Part shown: positions 34,992 through 45,088 of the stretch, piece by piece
How the letters are laid out: each line of letters opens with the position of its first letter
Position numbering within the stretch: the stretch's first letter is position 1
From: Prevotella sp.
GTDB lineage: Bacteria > Bacteroidota > Bacteroidia > Bacteroidales > Bacteroidaceae
Reading direction: 5' to 3'
NCBI GenBank assembly: GCA_020026195.1
Contig: JAHHQW010000003.1
Span: forward strand, 16,293-80,292
Length of the DNA: 64,000 bases
The notes under the pieces: model-generated
The model's input: only the letters and a program-made list of their open reading frames with translations
What the model was told of the DNA's origin: nothing
The model's database searches: none
Translations under genes and position numbers: made by a program

Positions 34992-35899
34992 GAAAGATAT
35001 TGAAATGTTTGATGCTCGTGATGCTTGCCATGTCTGCAATGCAGGCAGATGCTCAGGAGCTGTTTGCAAAGATAAAGATAAACTCTAACAAGGTGCAGGG
35101 CACCGACAAGTCTGTGTTCGAAAACCTCGAGCAGACTCTGACACAGTTTGTCAACGAGCGCCAGTGGACGCAGTATCGTTTTCAGCAGAACGAGCGCATA
35201 GTATGTAATTTCAATATCACAATAGACAAATACGACCAGTCTACTAACATTTTTGAATGTACCGCACTGATACAGGCCAACCGACCTGTGTATAACTCTG
35301 CCTATAACTCAGTGTTATACAGCAATACCGACAGACAGTTTAATTTTGAGTTCGAACAGTTTGAACAGTTAAACTTCAGCGAAGAAAACTTAGACAATCA
35401 GCTTACGGCACTGTTAGGCTACTATGCCTATCTCATCATAGGCATGGACCTTGACAGTTTTGCACCCATGGGCGGTGAAGATATACTCCAGCGCTGCGTG
35501 AATCTCGTGAACAACGCACAGAACCTCCAGTTCCCTGGATGGAAAGCCTTTGAAGATGATAAAAACCGTTTTGCGGTAATCAACGACTACATGGATCCGT
35601 CGCTTAAGCCCATGCGCCAGTTGCAGTATGATTATCATCGTCTGGGACTCGACGAGATGGCAACTAATGTGGACCGTGGCAGAACAGCCGTCACTGACGC
35701 ATTGGAGAAGAATCTCAAGAAAGCCCACGAAGACCGTCCTATGAGTCTGCTTCCGCAGCTGTGGACAGAATTCAAGAACGAAGAACTGTCGGGAATCTAC
35801 AAGGGCAAGGGAACGCAGAAGGAGAAAGAAAAAGTGTACGAGATACTTTTCGACATCAATCCTTCGCAGAACCGCTATTGGGACAAAATAAAGGAATAA
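34988..35899 (+). CDS. DUF4835 family protein (PorD-like)
   Basis: Secreted or envelope protein of 303 residues with a signal peptide ending near MQADAQE. The body (IKINSNKVQGTDKSVFENLEQTLTQFVNERQW, LTALLGYYAYLIIGMDLDSFAPMGG) is the DUF4835 pattern. In Porphyromonas and Flavobacterium this family has been named PorD and connected with the type IX secretion system; I give that from memory. The gene order coaBC - DUF4835 - recN fits. Its start overlaps the coaBC stop by 4 bases. Confidence 0.87.
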   Translation: MRKILKCLMLVMLAMSAMQADAQELFAKIKINSNKVQGTDKSVFENLEQTLTQFVNERQWTQYRFQQNERIVCNFNITIDKYDQSTNIFECTALIQANRPVYNSAYNSVLYSNTDRQFNFEFEQFEQLNFSEENLDNQLTALLGYYAYLIIGMDLDSFAPMGGEDILQRCVNLVNNAQNLQFPGWKAFEDDKNRFAVINDYMDPSLKPMRQLQYDYHRLGLDEMATNVDRGRTAVTDALEKNLKKAHEDRPMSLLPQLWTEFKNEELSGIYKGKGTQKEKEKVYEILFDINPSQNRYWDKIKE

Positions 35900-35903
35900 G
35901 AAG

Positions 35904-37568
35904 ATGCTAAAACAGTTATACATAAATAATTTCGCTCTCATAGATAAGTCGGATATAAAGTTCTATCCCGGCTTTTCTGTCATTACGGGCGAGACCGGTG
36001 CCGGAAAGAGCATCATCTTAGGTGCCATCGGACTCTTGTTAGGACAGAGGGCTGAGACACGATTTATCAAGGCCGGAACTAACAAATGCGTGATAGAGGC
36101 ACATTTCGACATCTCACGTTACGGGATGGAGAAGTTCTTTACCGACAACGACATAGACTATGATGCCGACGACTGCATAATACGTCGCGAACTGACGGCA
36201 TCGGGAAAGAGCAGGGGATTCATCAACGATGTACCCGTGCAGCTTTCACTCATGCGCGAGTTAGGCGAACGGTTGGTGGATGTGCACAGTCAGCATCAGA
36301 ACCTTTTATTAGGAAAAGAAGACTTTCAGCTCAGTGTGGTAGACATCATTGCAGGCAACAAGGACGTATATGACAAGTACCAGACTACATATCAGCAGTA
36401 CCGCGAAGCCGTGAAGGCTGTGGAACGACTGAAGGAAGAAACAGAGAAAAACAAACTCGACGAAGACTTCCTCAGATTCCAGCAGAAAGAACTACAGGAT
36501 GCCTCGCTCAGAGAAGGTATGCAGGAAGAACTTGAGGCAGAGAGCGAAATGCTTACTCATGCCGAAGACATCAAGACTGCACTCTACGAATGTGATAATC
36601 TCCTTGAAGGAGAGACATCGGCTGTGGACATGGTAAGAGATGCCGCCTCGGCACTTGAAAGAATCAGTAATGTTTATCCCGAAGTGACCGACATGGCACG
36701 CCGTCTTAACGAATGCCATATAGAACTGAAGGATATAGCACGCGATGCCGGTGCAAAGGTGGGTAACGTGGAATACGATCCGGTACGCACCGAAGAAGTA
36801 AATGCCGTTCTCGACAACATATATTCTCTTGAACAGAAGTTCAGAGTGAACACGGTGGAAGAACTGATGCAGGTTCTTGCAGGTATTGACGAGAAACTCT
36901 CGCACATAGACAACGGCGACGAGGAACTCATGGAACTTGAGAAAAAACGTGATGCCCTCCGTGCCGAAGCAGAGAAGAAGGCAGCCGTGCTTACGGAGTC
37001 GAGAAAGAAAGCCGGTAAGAAAGTCGAAAAGGAAATGCAGCGACTGCTTGTTCCGTTAGGAATGCCTAACATCCGTTTCGAGGTGGCACTCGAAAAATCA
37101 GACCTTACGGAAAAAGGTGCCGACAAGGCATCGTTCATGTTCAGCGCCAACAAGAATACACCGCTTATGCCGGTATCAAAGGTAGCATCTGGCGGTGAGA
37201 TAGCCCGTGTCATGCTGTCGCTCAAGGCAATGATAAGCGGAGCCGTAAAACTGCCTACCATAATCTTCGACGAGATAGACACAGGCGTAAGCGGACAGAC
37301 AGCCGAGAAGATGGCAGGAATAATGAGCGAGATGGGACATAACAACCGACAGGTGATAAGTATAACACATCTGCCGCAGATTGCCGCAGCCGGAACAAAT
37401 CATTATAAGGTATATAAGTGCGATACGGCACAGGGAACAGAGAGTCGTATGACGATTCTTGACCATGACAGCAGAGTGAAAGAAATAGCACAGATGCTCA
37501 GCGGCTCTAACATCACGGATGCCGCCATAAGCAATGCAAAAGAATTATTGAAGAAGACAGACAAATGA
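35904..37568 (+). CDS. recN: DNA repair protein RecN
   Basis: SMC-like ATPase that acts in double-strand-break repair. The 554 residues show Walker A GETGAGKS near residue 30, the Q-containing VDVHSQHQNLLLG, long coiled coils in the middle, the ABC signature ASGGEIARVMLSLKA and Walker B PTIIFDEIDTGVSG. It starts 4 bases after the DUF4835 stop, and its own stop overlaps the next gene by 4 bases (ATGA). Confidence 0.96.
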   Translation: MLKQLYINNFALIDKSDIKFYPGFSVITGETGAGKSIILGAIGLLLGQRAETRFIKAGTNKCVIEAHFDISRYGMEKFFTDNDIDYDADDCIIRRELTASGKSRGFINDVPVQLSLMRELGERLVDVHSQHQNLLLGKEDFQLSVVDIIAGNKDVYDKYQTTYQQYREAVKAVERLKEETEKNKLDEDFLRFQQKELQDASLREGMQEELEAESEMLTHAEDIKTALYECDNLLEGETSAVDMVRDAASALERISNVYPEVTDMARRLNECHIELKDIARDAGAKVGNVEYDPVRTEEVNAVLDNIYSLEQKFRVNTVEELMQVLAGIDEKLSHIDNGDEELMELEKKRDALRAEAEKKAAVLTESRKKAGKKVEKEMQRLLVPLGMPNIRFEVALEKSDLTEKGADKASFMFSANKNTPLMPVSKVASGGEIARVMLSLKAMISGAVKLPTIIFDEIDTGVSGQTAEKMAGIMSEMGHNNRQVISITHLPQIAAAGTNHYKVYKCDTAQGTESRMTILDHDSRVKEIAQMLSGSNITDAAISNAKELLKKTDK

Positions 37569-39202
37569 GAAAAATTTTATCATTAGTGCTGATGCTCATG
37601 ATTACTATTACAGTATCGGCATCGGTGAAAAATGCAAAGAAGGCAGCATCTGCGGTATGCTCGATAACTGCCTATGACAAGAATAACAAGATACTGGCTA
37701 CGGGATGCGGCATATTTGTTGAAAACAGCATCGGCGTTGCTTCCATGTCGGTGTTCAAGGGAGCACATAAAGTAGTGGTTACTGACACCGAGGGACGTAG
37801 TTTCGACGTGATACGTATCTGTGGCGCTGACGAACTGTACGATGTAATAAAGTTTAAGGTGGCTGCTCCTACATCTTATGCAGAACCTTCGACAGGCAAG
37901 GCTGAAGGCGACTTATGGATGGTAGGTTACACTTCGGGTAATTCTGAACCTGTAAAGGCAAGCGTAGATAAGGTGGAGCCGTTCATGGAGAAGTACTCCT
38001 ATTACATCCTTAGTTCTGAAAATTCAAAAGGCAGCTGTGCACTTATTACCGATGACGGCAAGGTGGCTGCGCTGATACAGAAATCTTCATCAGGAGCTGT
38101 TCATGCCACTGATGCAGCATATATAAAAAGTCTTCAGACCTACGGACTGGCATTGAACAACCCCGCAGTGAAATGCTGCGACATTCCTCTGGAACTTCCT
38201 AAAAAGAAAGAAGAAGCCCTGCTGCTTATGATTCTTGCCGGAAATACCGGTGACAAACTTCAGCATGAGGCTTCGGTTAATGATTTCCTTGAGGCTTATC
38301 CCAAACTGCCCGACGGATATATGGCACGCGCTGCCATAATGGTTGAGAAGAAGGATTATGCTTCTGCCGATAAAGATCTTAAGGAGTCGGTCCGCCTGGC
38401 AGACAAGAAGAGCGAATATTATTTTAATTACGCTAAGACAATGTTCCGCGTAGTAAGTTCGGAAGAAGGTGCAAGTTTTAAGGATTGGACAGCCGAGAAG
38501 GCTTACGACCTTGCACATAAGGCTTATGAAGGAGAAAAGCAGCCTGTGTACATGCAGCTGATGGCACAGATTCTCTTTGCAAAGAAAGACTATACGGGTG
38601 CATTCGACAAGTACATGAGCATTATAAAAGAAGGCAACGTATATCCCGATGCCTACTACGGAGCTGCCCAATGTAAGATAATGCAGGACGCCCCGAAAGA
38701 AGAAATTATAACACTGCTCGACAGTGCTGTTAATTCCTGCGACTCTGTGAATTATCATATCTCTGCACCTTACGTGTTCCTCAGAGCAAGCATCTATACA
38801 GAAATTGGAGAATATCGTAAGGCAGTAACAGACTATTATCGTTACGAAATACTCAATGACGGAAACATGAACGCGCAGTTCTATTATCTGCGTGAGCAGA
38901 CAGAACTGAAGGCAAGAATGTTCCAGCAGGCCCTTACGGACATACATAAGGCCATTATGCTTGCACCCGATGAAGTGACATATTATGCCGAGGCAGGAGC
39001 TCTGGAACTAAAGGTGAAGATGTATGAGGAAGCCGAGGCTATGGGCAGAAAGTGCATAGAGATGGCACCTGAATATTCCGACGGTTACCTAATCTTAGGA
39101 CTGGCTCTGAAATATCAGGGAAAGACCGAAGAATCGGAAAAAATGCTCAAGAAAGCTGAGGAATTAGGTAATACACAGATTCCTGCTGATACCTACAAGT
39201 AG
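37565..39202 (+). CDS. Secreted TPR protein with degenerate trypsin-like domain
   Basis: The 545 residues start with a signal peptide (about 1-20). A domain laid out like a trypsin/HtrA protease follows (about 25-190): GCGIFVENSIGVASMSVFKGA, DELYDVIKFKV and SKGSCALITDDGKVAALI. The catalytic His position is Ser62, and around Ser157 the usual G-x-S-G is K-G-S-C, so it is probably not an active protease. Residues about 215-540 are TPR repeats (YMARAAIMVEKKDYASADKDL and later copies). It is the last gene of the dnaN unit, sharing ATGA with recN. A periplasmic scaffold or chaperone role is a guess. Confidence 0.82.
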   Translation: MRKILSLVLMLMITITVSASVKNAKKAASAVCSITAYDKNNKILATGCGIFVENSIGVASMSVFKGAHKVVVTDTEGRSFDVIRICGADELYDVIKFKVAAPTSYAEPSTGKAEGDLWMVGYTSGNSEPVKASVDKVEPFMEKYSYYILSSENSKGSCALITDDGKVAALIQKSSSGAVHATDAAYIKSLQTYGLALNNPAVKCCDIPLELPKKKEEALLLMILAGNTGDKLQHEASVNDFLEAYPKLPDGYMARAAIMVEKKDYASADKDLKESVRLADKKSEYYFNYAKTMFRVVSSEEGASFKDWTAEKAYDLAHKAYEGEKQPVYMQLMAQILFAKKDYTGAFDKYMSIIKEGNVYPDAYYGAAQCKIMQDAPKEEIITLLDSAVNSCDSVNYHISAPYVFLRASIYTEIGEYRKAVTDYYRYEILNDGNMNAQFYYLREQTELKARMFQQALTDIHKAIMLAPDEVTYYAEAGALELKVKMYEEAEAMGRKCIEMAPEYSDGYLILGLALKYQGKTEESEKMLKKAEELGNTQIPADTYK

Positions 39203-39297
39203 GTATTTGCAGACAGATGAAACGATAAAGATATTATAAAGTAGGTATTTTTTATACTCACTTGTTTGGTGCTTGTATGATATTGTGAAACATTGAT

Positions 39298-39305
39298 TAC
39301 TTTTG
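39298..39305 (+). promoter_or_regulatory. -7 promoter box for feoAB
   Basis: TACTTTTG fits TAnnTTTG and lies 57 bases before the feoAB ATG. A CTTG at 39272-39275 could be a weak -33 with a 22-base spacer. No clear Fur box was identified by eye. Confidence 0.5.
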
Positions 39306-39362
39306 TAAGCAATAAATATACAATAATACATAACCAAAAAATATAACAAACTTACATAATAT

Positions 39363-42002
39363 ATGAAATTATCCGAACTTAAAACGGGCGAGAAAGGAAT
39401 TGTCGTAAAGGTATTAGGACACGGAGGATTTAGAAAGAGAATTGTTGAAATGGGATTCATCAAAGGCAAACTTGTGGAAGTTCTGCTCAATGCCCCTCTG
39501 AAGGACCCTGTTAAGTATAAGATAATGGGATACGAAATCTCTCTAAGACACGATGAGGCTGACTTAATAGAGGTGGTTTCGGAAGAAGAAGCTAAAACAT
39601 TTAATAATCAGAATAATGCATCGGGCGAGAATGTGCTTAAGAACAATCTTGCAGAGTCTAAACTCAGGGATGCAGCAATGTCTAAGCGCAGAGTAATCAA
39701 TGTTGCCCTTGTAGGTAACCCTAACTGCGGTAAGACTTCTTTGTTCAACTTCGCATCGGGTGCCCACGAACGTGTAGGTAACTATTCGGGCGTGACGGTA
39801 GATGCAAAGGAAGGTAAGGCCGAATTTGAAGGATATGAATTTAATATAGTCGACCTTCCCGGTACTTATTCGCTTACAGCATACAGTCCTGAGGAAATGT
39901 ATGTACGTAAGTATCTTACAGAAAACAATCCGGATATAGTAATCAATGTCGTCGATGTATCTAACATCGAACGTAACCTCTACCTCACTACACAGCTTGT
40001 AGACATGAACGTGCGCATGGTGTGTGCACTCAATATGTACGATGAGTTTAAGGAAAGAGGTGACTCTCTGAATTATCATACGCTTGGCAAGCTCTTCGGC
40101 GTGCCTATGATTCCTACCGTCTTCAAGACCGGTGAGGGAATGGAAATGCTTTTCCACATAATAATTAATCTTTACGAAGGTGTGGACTTCCTCGACGAGG
40201 ACGGAAACATAAATCCCGAAGTAGCAAAGGATTTGCAGGAATGGCATAAGAAATATGTTGGTTCAGACGATAAGGCGGAACAGCATGAGGAGGATTATGC
40301 TCATGGCTCTAAACCTAACGAGCGTGTTTACCGTCACATTCATATAAACCACGGCCGTCATATAGAGGACGCCATAACTAAAGTCCAGCAGGGACTGAAA
40401 GAAGACGCTGAGATACGCACAAAATACTCTACACGTTATCTTGCAATCAAATTGCTTGAGATGGACAAGGATGTGGAGAAGAGCATCTCAGACCTTGGCA
40501 ATGCAGCAGAAATCCTCAAGGCTCGTGATGAGGCTGCCCTGTCGATTAAGGAAAATACGACGGAGGACAGCGAGACTGCCATAATGAATGCCAAATACGG
40601 ATTCATCAACGGTGCTCTGCATGAGGCTGAATTTAAGGAAGGAAAGGAAAATAGTACTTTCTATGTCACGGAGATGATAGATAAGTTTATCACTAACAAG
40701 TATCTCGGATTCCCTATATTCTTCCTTGTACTTTACCTCACCTTCGACATTACCTTCTCGTGGGGACAGTATCCTACCGACTGGGTTAATGCAGGAATGG
40801 GAATGCTCTCTGACTTCGTAAGCGGAATGATGACCGAAGGACCATTGAAGCACATGATCGTAGACGGTATCCTCGGAGGTGTGGGCGCAGTAGTCGTGTT
40901 CCTTCCGCAGATTCTTATTCTCTACTGTCTGGTGTCTATCATGGAAGATACAGGATACATGGCACGTGCGGCATTCATCGTGGACAAACTGATGCATAAG
41001 ATAGGACTTCACGGAAAGTCGTTCATCCCTATGTTCATGGGCTTCGGATGTAATGTTCCCGCCATCGTGGCAACAAGAACCATTGAGAGTCGTCGCAGCC
41101 GACTTATCACGGTACTCGTAATACCTCTGATAAGCTGTTCTGCACGAATACCTATCTACGTGCTTATCACGGGAGCATTCTTCGCACCCGAATACCGCAC
41201 GCCGATAATGATAATGCTCTATGTCATCGGTATAGTAATGGCACTCATAGTAAGTAAGATATTCAGCAAATGGCTGATAAAGGGTGAAGACACACCGTTC
41301 GTTATGGAACTTCCTCCTTACCGTTTCCCGACAAGAAAGGCTATCATACGTCATACATGGGAAAAGGCAAAGCAGTATCTTAAGAAAATCGGAGGTGTCA
41401 TCCTCGTTGCAAGTATCATAGTATGGGCATTAGGCTACTATCCTCACATGCAGAAGCTCGAAGATGTTGAGATACAGCTCGCATCGGTAGAACAGCAGAT
41501 AGCTGAAAGTCAGACCGAAGACGAGGCTCTCCTCATGCAGGAACAGAATCTCCGTGACAGTATCGCAGTAATGAACATCGAGCAGCAGGAACAGAGTTTC
41601 ATCGGACGTTTCGGTAAGTTCGTAGAACCCATCTTCCGTCCTCAGGGATTCAACTGGAAACTTGACGTTGCTATCCTGTCGGGTGCAGGAGCAAAGGAAA
41701 TTGTAGCATCTACGATCGGAGTACTCTATTCTGATAAGAATGTACAGTTAGATGGCGAGAACATGACCGATGAGAGCAGTAAGATACTGCGCAGTAAGAT
41801 GGAAGCCGACGGCATAACACCGCTCGTTGCAATATGCTTCTTGCTGTTCATCCTTCTTTATTTCCCCTGCGTGGCAGCAATATCAGCCGTCAAGGGTGAG
41901 ACAGGAAGCTGGAAGTGGGCATCCTTCGTGATAGTATACACAACGGGTATAGCCTGGGTGGTATCAGCCCTTGTATATCAGATAGGAAGCCTGTTTATAT
42001 AA
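39363..42002 (+). CDS. feoB: Ferrous iron transporter FeoAB fusion
   Basis: Inner-membrane Fe2+ importer of 879 residues, with FeoA fused to the front. Residues 1-75 are the SH3-like FeoA domain (LKTGEKGIVVKVLGHGGFRKR, KGKLVEVLLNAPLKDP). From about residue 113 comes the FeoB G domain: G1 GNPNCGKTS, G2 region YSGVTVDAKEG, G3 DLPGTYSL and G4 NMYD. The transport part has two Gate motifs, for example MGFGCNVPAIVATRTIESRR and later PCVAAISAVKGETGSWKW. An insert with a coiled coil (EDVEIQLASVEQQIAESQTEDEALL) lies between late helices. The fusion is usual in Bacteroidota. Confidence 0.97.
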   Translation: MKLSELKTGEKGIVVKVLGHGGFRKRIVEMGFIKGKLVEVLLNAPLKDPVKYKIMGYEISLRHDEADLIEVVSEEEAKTFNNQNNASGENVLKNNLAESKLRDAAMSKRRVINVALVGNPNCGKTSLFNFASGAHERVGNYSGVTVDAKEGKAEFEGYEFNIVDLPGTYSLTAYSPEEMYVRKYLTENNPDIVINVVDVSNIERNLYLTTQLVDMNVRMVCALNMYDEFKERGDSLNYHTLGKLFGVPMIPTVFKTGEGMEMLFHIIINLYEGVDFLDEDGNINPEVAKDLQEWHKKYVGSDDKAEQHEEDYAHGSKPNERVYRHIHINHGRHIEDAITKVQQGLKEDAEIRTKYSTRYLAIKLLEMDKDVEKSISDLGNAAEILKARDEAALSIKENTTEDSETAIMNAKYGFINGALHEAEFKEGKENSTFYVTEMIDKFITNKYLGFPIFFLVLYLTFDITFSWGQYPTDWVNAGMGMLSDFVSGMMTEGPLKHMIVDGILGGVGAVVVFLPQILILYCLVSIMEDTGYMARAAFIVDKLMHKIGLHGKSFIPMFMGFGCNVPAIVATRTIESRRSRLITVLVIPLISCSARIPIYVLITGAFFAPEYRTPIMIMLYVIGIVMALIVSKIFSKWLIKGEDTPFVMELPPYRFPTRKAIIRHTWEKAKQYLKKIGGVILVASIIVWALGYYPHMQKLEDVEIQLASVEQQIAESQTEDEALLMQEQNLRDSIAVMNIEQQEQSFIGRFGKFVEPIFRPQGFNWKLDVAILSGAGAKEIVASTIGVLYSDKNVQLDGENMTDESSKILRSKMEADGITPLVAICFLLFILLYFPCVAAISAVKGETGSWKWASFVIVYTTGIAWVVSALVYQIGSLFI

Positions 42003-42064
42003 AAAATATATACAACTGCAGCATTCCGACAATGGGGCTGTGTGCTTATTTTTCATACATTTAT

Positions 42065-42095
42065 TTTGCTGATAATACATTTTGTGTTATATTTG
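42065..42095 (+). promoter_or_regulatory. Promoter of sppA-lpxK-punA-thiL
   Basis: A -33 TTTG (42065-42068) and -7 TATATTTG (42088-42095) with a 19-base spacer match the phylum consensus closely. The sppA ATG follows 41 bases later. Confidence 0.85.
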
Positions 42096-42136
42096 CAAGT
42101 AAACATTTTATTATAAAGATATAAATATCACATTCT

Positions 42137-43915
42137 ATGAAAGAATTTATAAAGTACACTCTGGCGACCATTGTCGGAATGATTATTGTTACCCTGCTTA
42201 CTATCTTTGCAGGTATAATGATGGTTGCGGGTGCTCTTTCTGCCATGAGCACAGAAGAAGAGGTCGAGGTTGACAAGAACTCGGTCATGGTTATTAACCT
42301 TAACGGAGTTATGAATGAAAGAACTCAGGACATGACTATTCCTTTCATGAACGGACTCGATGAGAAGGTGCTCGGACTTGAAGATTATATCAAGTCTATA
42401 GAAAAAGCACGTGATAACGAAAACATCAAAGGTATTTATATCGAAGCCGGAATGTTTGCTCCCGATTCTTATGCATCTCTTCAGGAAATGCGTAAGGCTC
42501 TCTTAGATTTTAAGAAGAGCGGCAAGTGGATAATTGCATACGGCGACACTTACACACAGGGTGCTTATTACCTTGCATCCGTTGCAGATAAACTTTATCT
42601 TAATCCCGAAGGACATATTGAATGGAAGGGTATGGCTTCTACACCGGTATTCTACAAGGACCTCATGGCTAAGTTTGGCGTTAAGATGCAGCTTGCCAAG
42701 GTAGGTGCTTACAAGAGTGCCCCCGAAACATTCACTGCCGACGAAATGAGTGATGCCAACCGCGAACAGATTACAGCTTTCATTACGGGTATATGGGATA
42801 ATGTTAAGAAAGATGTTGCCGACAGCCGTAAGGTAAGTGTCGACAGTCTTGATTCTTATGCCGACCGTATTGTAATGTTCGATGCTCCTGAGAATTACAT
42901 AAAGATGAATCTCGTGGACAGCATCGTTTATGCACGTGACATGAAACCTGTTGTTAGAAAGCAGCTTGGTCTTGAAGCAGACGATGATATCAGTCAGATA
43001 ACAGCCGAAGAAATGACTCTCGTCAAGGCTGAACGCCGTCCTGGTGAGGAGATTGCTGTGTATTATGCCTGTGGTGACATCGTAGATGATGTTACGGGAA
43101 TGCAGTCGGCATCTGAAGTAATCAACGGACGTCAGGTTTGCAAGGACCTTGAAAGATTGGAAAACGATGATGACGTAAAGGCCGTTGTGCTCAGAATTAA
43201 TTCTGGCGGTGGCAGCGCGTATGCATCAGAACAGATATGGTATTCTATTAAGAAACTTAAGGAAAAGAAACCTGTTGTAGTTTCAATGGGCGGAATGGCA
43301 GCGTCTGGCGGTTATTACATGAGCTGCATCGCCGATAAGATTATCGCAGAACCTACGACACTTACCGGAAGTATCGGTATCTTCGGTATGTTCCCCGACT
43401 TCAGCGGACTGCTTACAGAGAAGTTAGGCGTTAAGTTTGATGAGGTTAAGACTAACCGTAACGGAACATTCGGCGCAACGCTCGCACGTCCGTTCAATGA
43501 AGAAGAAATGAGCTATCTCAACACATATATCGACAGAGGTTACAAACTCTTCCGCCAGCGCGTTGCCGACGGACGTAAGATGTCGGTTGAAGAAGTAGAG
43601 AAGATAGCACAGGGTCATGTATGGCTCGGTCAGGATGCAGTAAAGATTGGTCTTGTGGACAAACTCGGAACTCTGGGTGATGCAGTAAAAGAAGCAGCAG
43701 CACTTGCTAAGATAGGTGAGTTCCGCACACGTAACTATCCTGCACGTAAGACATGGATGGAAACTCTTACCGAAGGTGTTGGTGACAACAGCTATATAAA
43801 CAATCAGCTCCGCAGTTTTGCAGGAGAATATTACGAGCCGCTTCGTCTTCTCAAGACCATGAACATGCAGAATGCAATACAGGCACGTATTCCGTATAGC
43901 ATAAACGTAAAATAA
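42137..43915 (+). CDS. sppA: Signal peptide peptidase SppA, 67K type
   Basis: Membrane-anchored serine protease with a Ser-Lys dyad that digests cleaved signal peptides. The 592 residues have one N-terminal helix (about 10-35) and two tandem SppA domains. The general-base Lys193 lies in KVGAYKSAPE and the nucleophile Ser390 in GGMAASGGYYMSC, as in the double-length type. It is the first gene of a unit with lpxK, punA and thiL. Confidence 0.95.
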   Translation: MKEFIKYTLATIVGMIIVTLLTIFAGIMMVAGALSAMSTEEEVEVDKNSVMVINLNGVMNERTQDMTIPFMNGLDEKVLGLEDYIKSIEKARDNENIKGIYIEAGMFAPDSYASLQEMRKALLDFKKSGKWIIAYGDTYTQGAYYLASVADKLYLNPEGHIEWKGMASTPVFYKDLMAKFGVKMQLAKVGAYKSAPETFTADEMSDANREQITAFITGIWDNVKKDVADSRKVSVDSLDSYADRIVMFDAPENYIKMNLVDSIVYARDMKPVVRKQLGLEADDDISQITAEEMTLVKAERRPGEEIAVYYACGDIVDDVTGMQSASEVINGRQVCKDLERLENDDDVKAVVLRINSGGGSAYASEQIWYSIKKLKEKKPVVVSMGGMAASGGYYMSCIADKIIAEPTTLTGSIGIFGMFPDFSGLLTEKLGVKFDEVKTNRNGTFGATLARPFNEEEMSYLNTYIDRGYKLFRQRVADGRKMSVEEVEKIAQGHVWLGQDAVKIGLVDKLGTLGDAVKEAAALAKIGEFRTRNYPARKTWMETLTEGVGDNSYINNQLRSFAGEYYEPLRLLKTMNMQNAIQARIPYSINVK

Positions 43916-43924
43916 CACCACCGG

Positions 43925-45088
43925 ATGGAGGGAGATTTCATAAAGATAAACGAATGGATGATGCCGCTGAGCTGGCTTTACGGTCTCGGCGTGCGTTTCC
44001 GTAATCATTTGTTTGACACCGGCATCCTTAAAAGTCGCAGTTTTGACATCCCCGTAATATCCGTTGGTAACATCACGGTAGGCGGTACGGGAAAGACTCC
44101 CCACATAGAATATCTTGTAAATCTTCTGCATAAGGACCTTAAGGTGGCTGTGCTTAGTCGCGGATATAAGCGTAAGAGCAGCGGATATGTACTTGCAGAC
44201 AAAGATTCTAAGGTAGAGGAGATTGGCGACGAACCTTTCCAGATACAGCATAAGTTCCCCGACATATTCGTAGCCGTTGATAAGAACAGATGCAGAGGAA
44301 TAGATAATCTCACAACCAATACGGAGACAAAGGATGTGGACGTTATTCTTCTCGATGATGCTTACCAGCATCGTTACGTAAAACCGGGAATTAATATACT
44401 CTTGGTTGATTATCACCGACTTATAATACATGACAAACTGCTTCCGGCAGGTCGCTTGCGCGAACCTATAAGCGGAAAGGAAAGAGCAGACATCGTGATA
44501 GTGACCAAGTGTCCGGAGGATCTTAAGCCTATGGAATACAGAGTCCTTGTAAAGGCTATGGACCTGTTTCCGTATCAGCAGTTGTTCTTCACGACACTTA
44601 ATTATGGCGACCTCAATCCGATATACTGCGGAGATAAGCGCAGCATGAATTCTATAAAGAAGAACGAAAACATACTTCTTCTTACAGGCATAGCTTCTCC
44701 TAAACAGATGATTGTAGATCTGAAACAGTATACCGACAAGATAAAGACGATGTCTTATTCCGACCATCACAATTTTACGGAAGGCGATATACAGCAGATT
44801 AACGAGACATTCGCAAAGATGCCGTCCCCCAAGCTTATAATAACAACAGAAAAAGATGAGGCCAGGCTCTTAGGAATGAGCGGTTTGTCAGAAGAAGTAA
44901 GACATAACATCTACACACTGCCTATAAGGATGAAGTTCCTTTTAGACAAAGAAGAAATATTTAATGATAAAATAATAGACTATGTACGAAAAAATTCAAG
45001 AAACAGCATCTTGGTTAAAAGCAAGAATGAGCACGAAACCAGAAACAGCAATAATTCTGGGAACGGGCCTCGGACAATTAGCTTCTGA
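43925..45088 (+). CDS. lpxK: Tetraacyldisaccharide 4'-kinase
   Basis: Phosphorylates the lipid A precursor at the 4' position on the inner membrane. The 387 residues show VISVGNITVGGTGKTPH (P-loop), LSRGYKRKSSGYV, IGDEPFQI, LLDDAYQHRYVKPG and LLTGIASPKQM, ending with the kinase-typical TTEKDEARL. The last 107 bases (44982-45088) overlap the start of punA in another frame; the family body ends near residue 360, so the overlapping tail is extra. Confidence 0.95.
   Translation: MEGDFIKINEWMMPLSWLYGLGVRFRNHLFDTGILKSRSFDIPVISVGNITVGGTGKTPHIEYLVNLLHKDLKVAVLSRGYKRKSSGYVLADKDSKVEEIGDEPFQIQHKFPDIFVAVDKNRCRGIDNLTTNTETKDVDVILLDDAYQHRYVKPGINILLVDYHRLIIHDKLLPAGRLREPISGKERADIVIVTKCPEDLKPMEYRVLVKAMDLFPYQQLFFTTLNYGDLNPIYCGDKRSMNSIKKNENILLLTGIASPKQMIVDLKQYTDKIKTMSYSDHHNFTEGDIQQINETFAKMPSPKLIITTEKDEARLLGMSGLSEEVRHNIYTLPIRMKFLLDKEEIFNDKIIDYVRKNSRNSILVKSKNEHETRNSNNSGNGPRTISF

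Noticed and set aside
43424..44770. 448-codon minus-strand frame opposite sppA and lpxK
   Set aside because: Antisense to two genes with full catalytic motifs; Cys/His/Tyr-rich composition typical of shadows.
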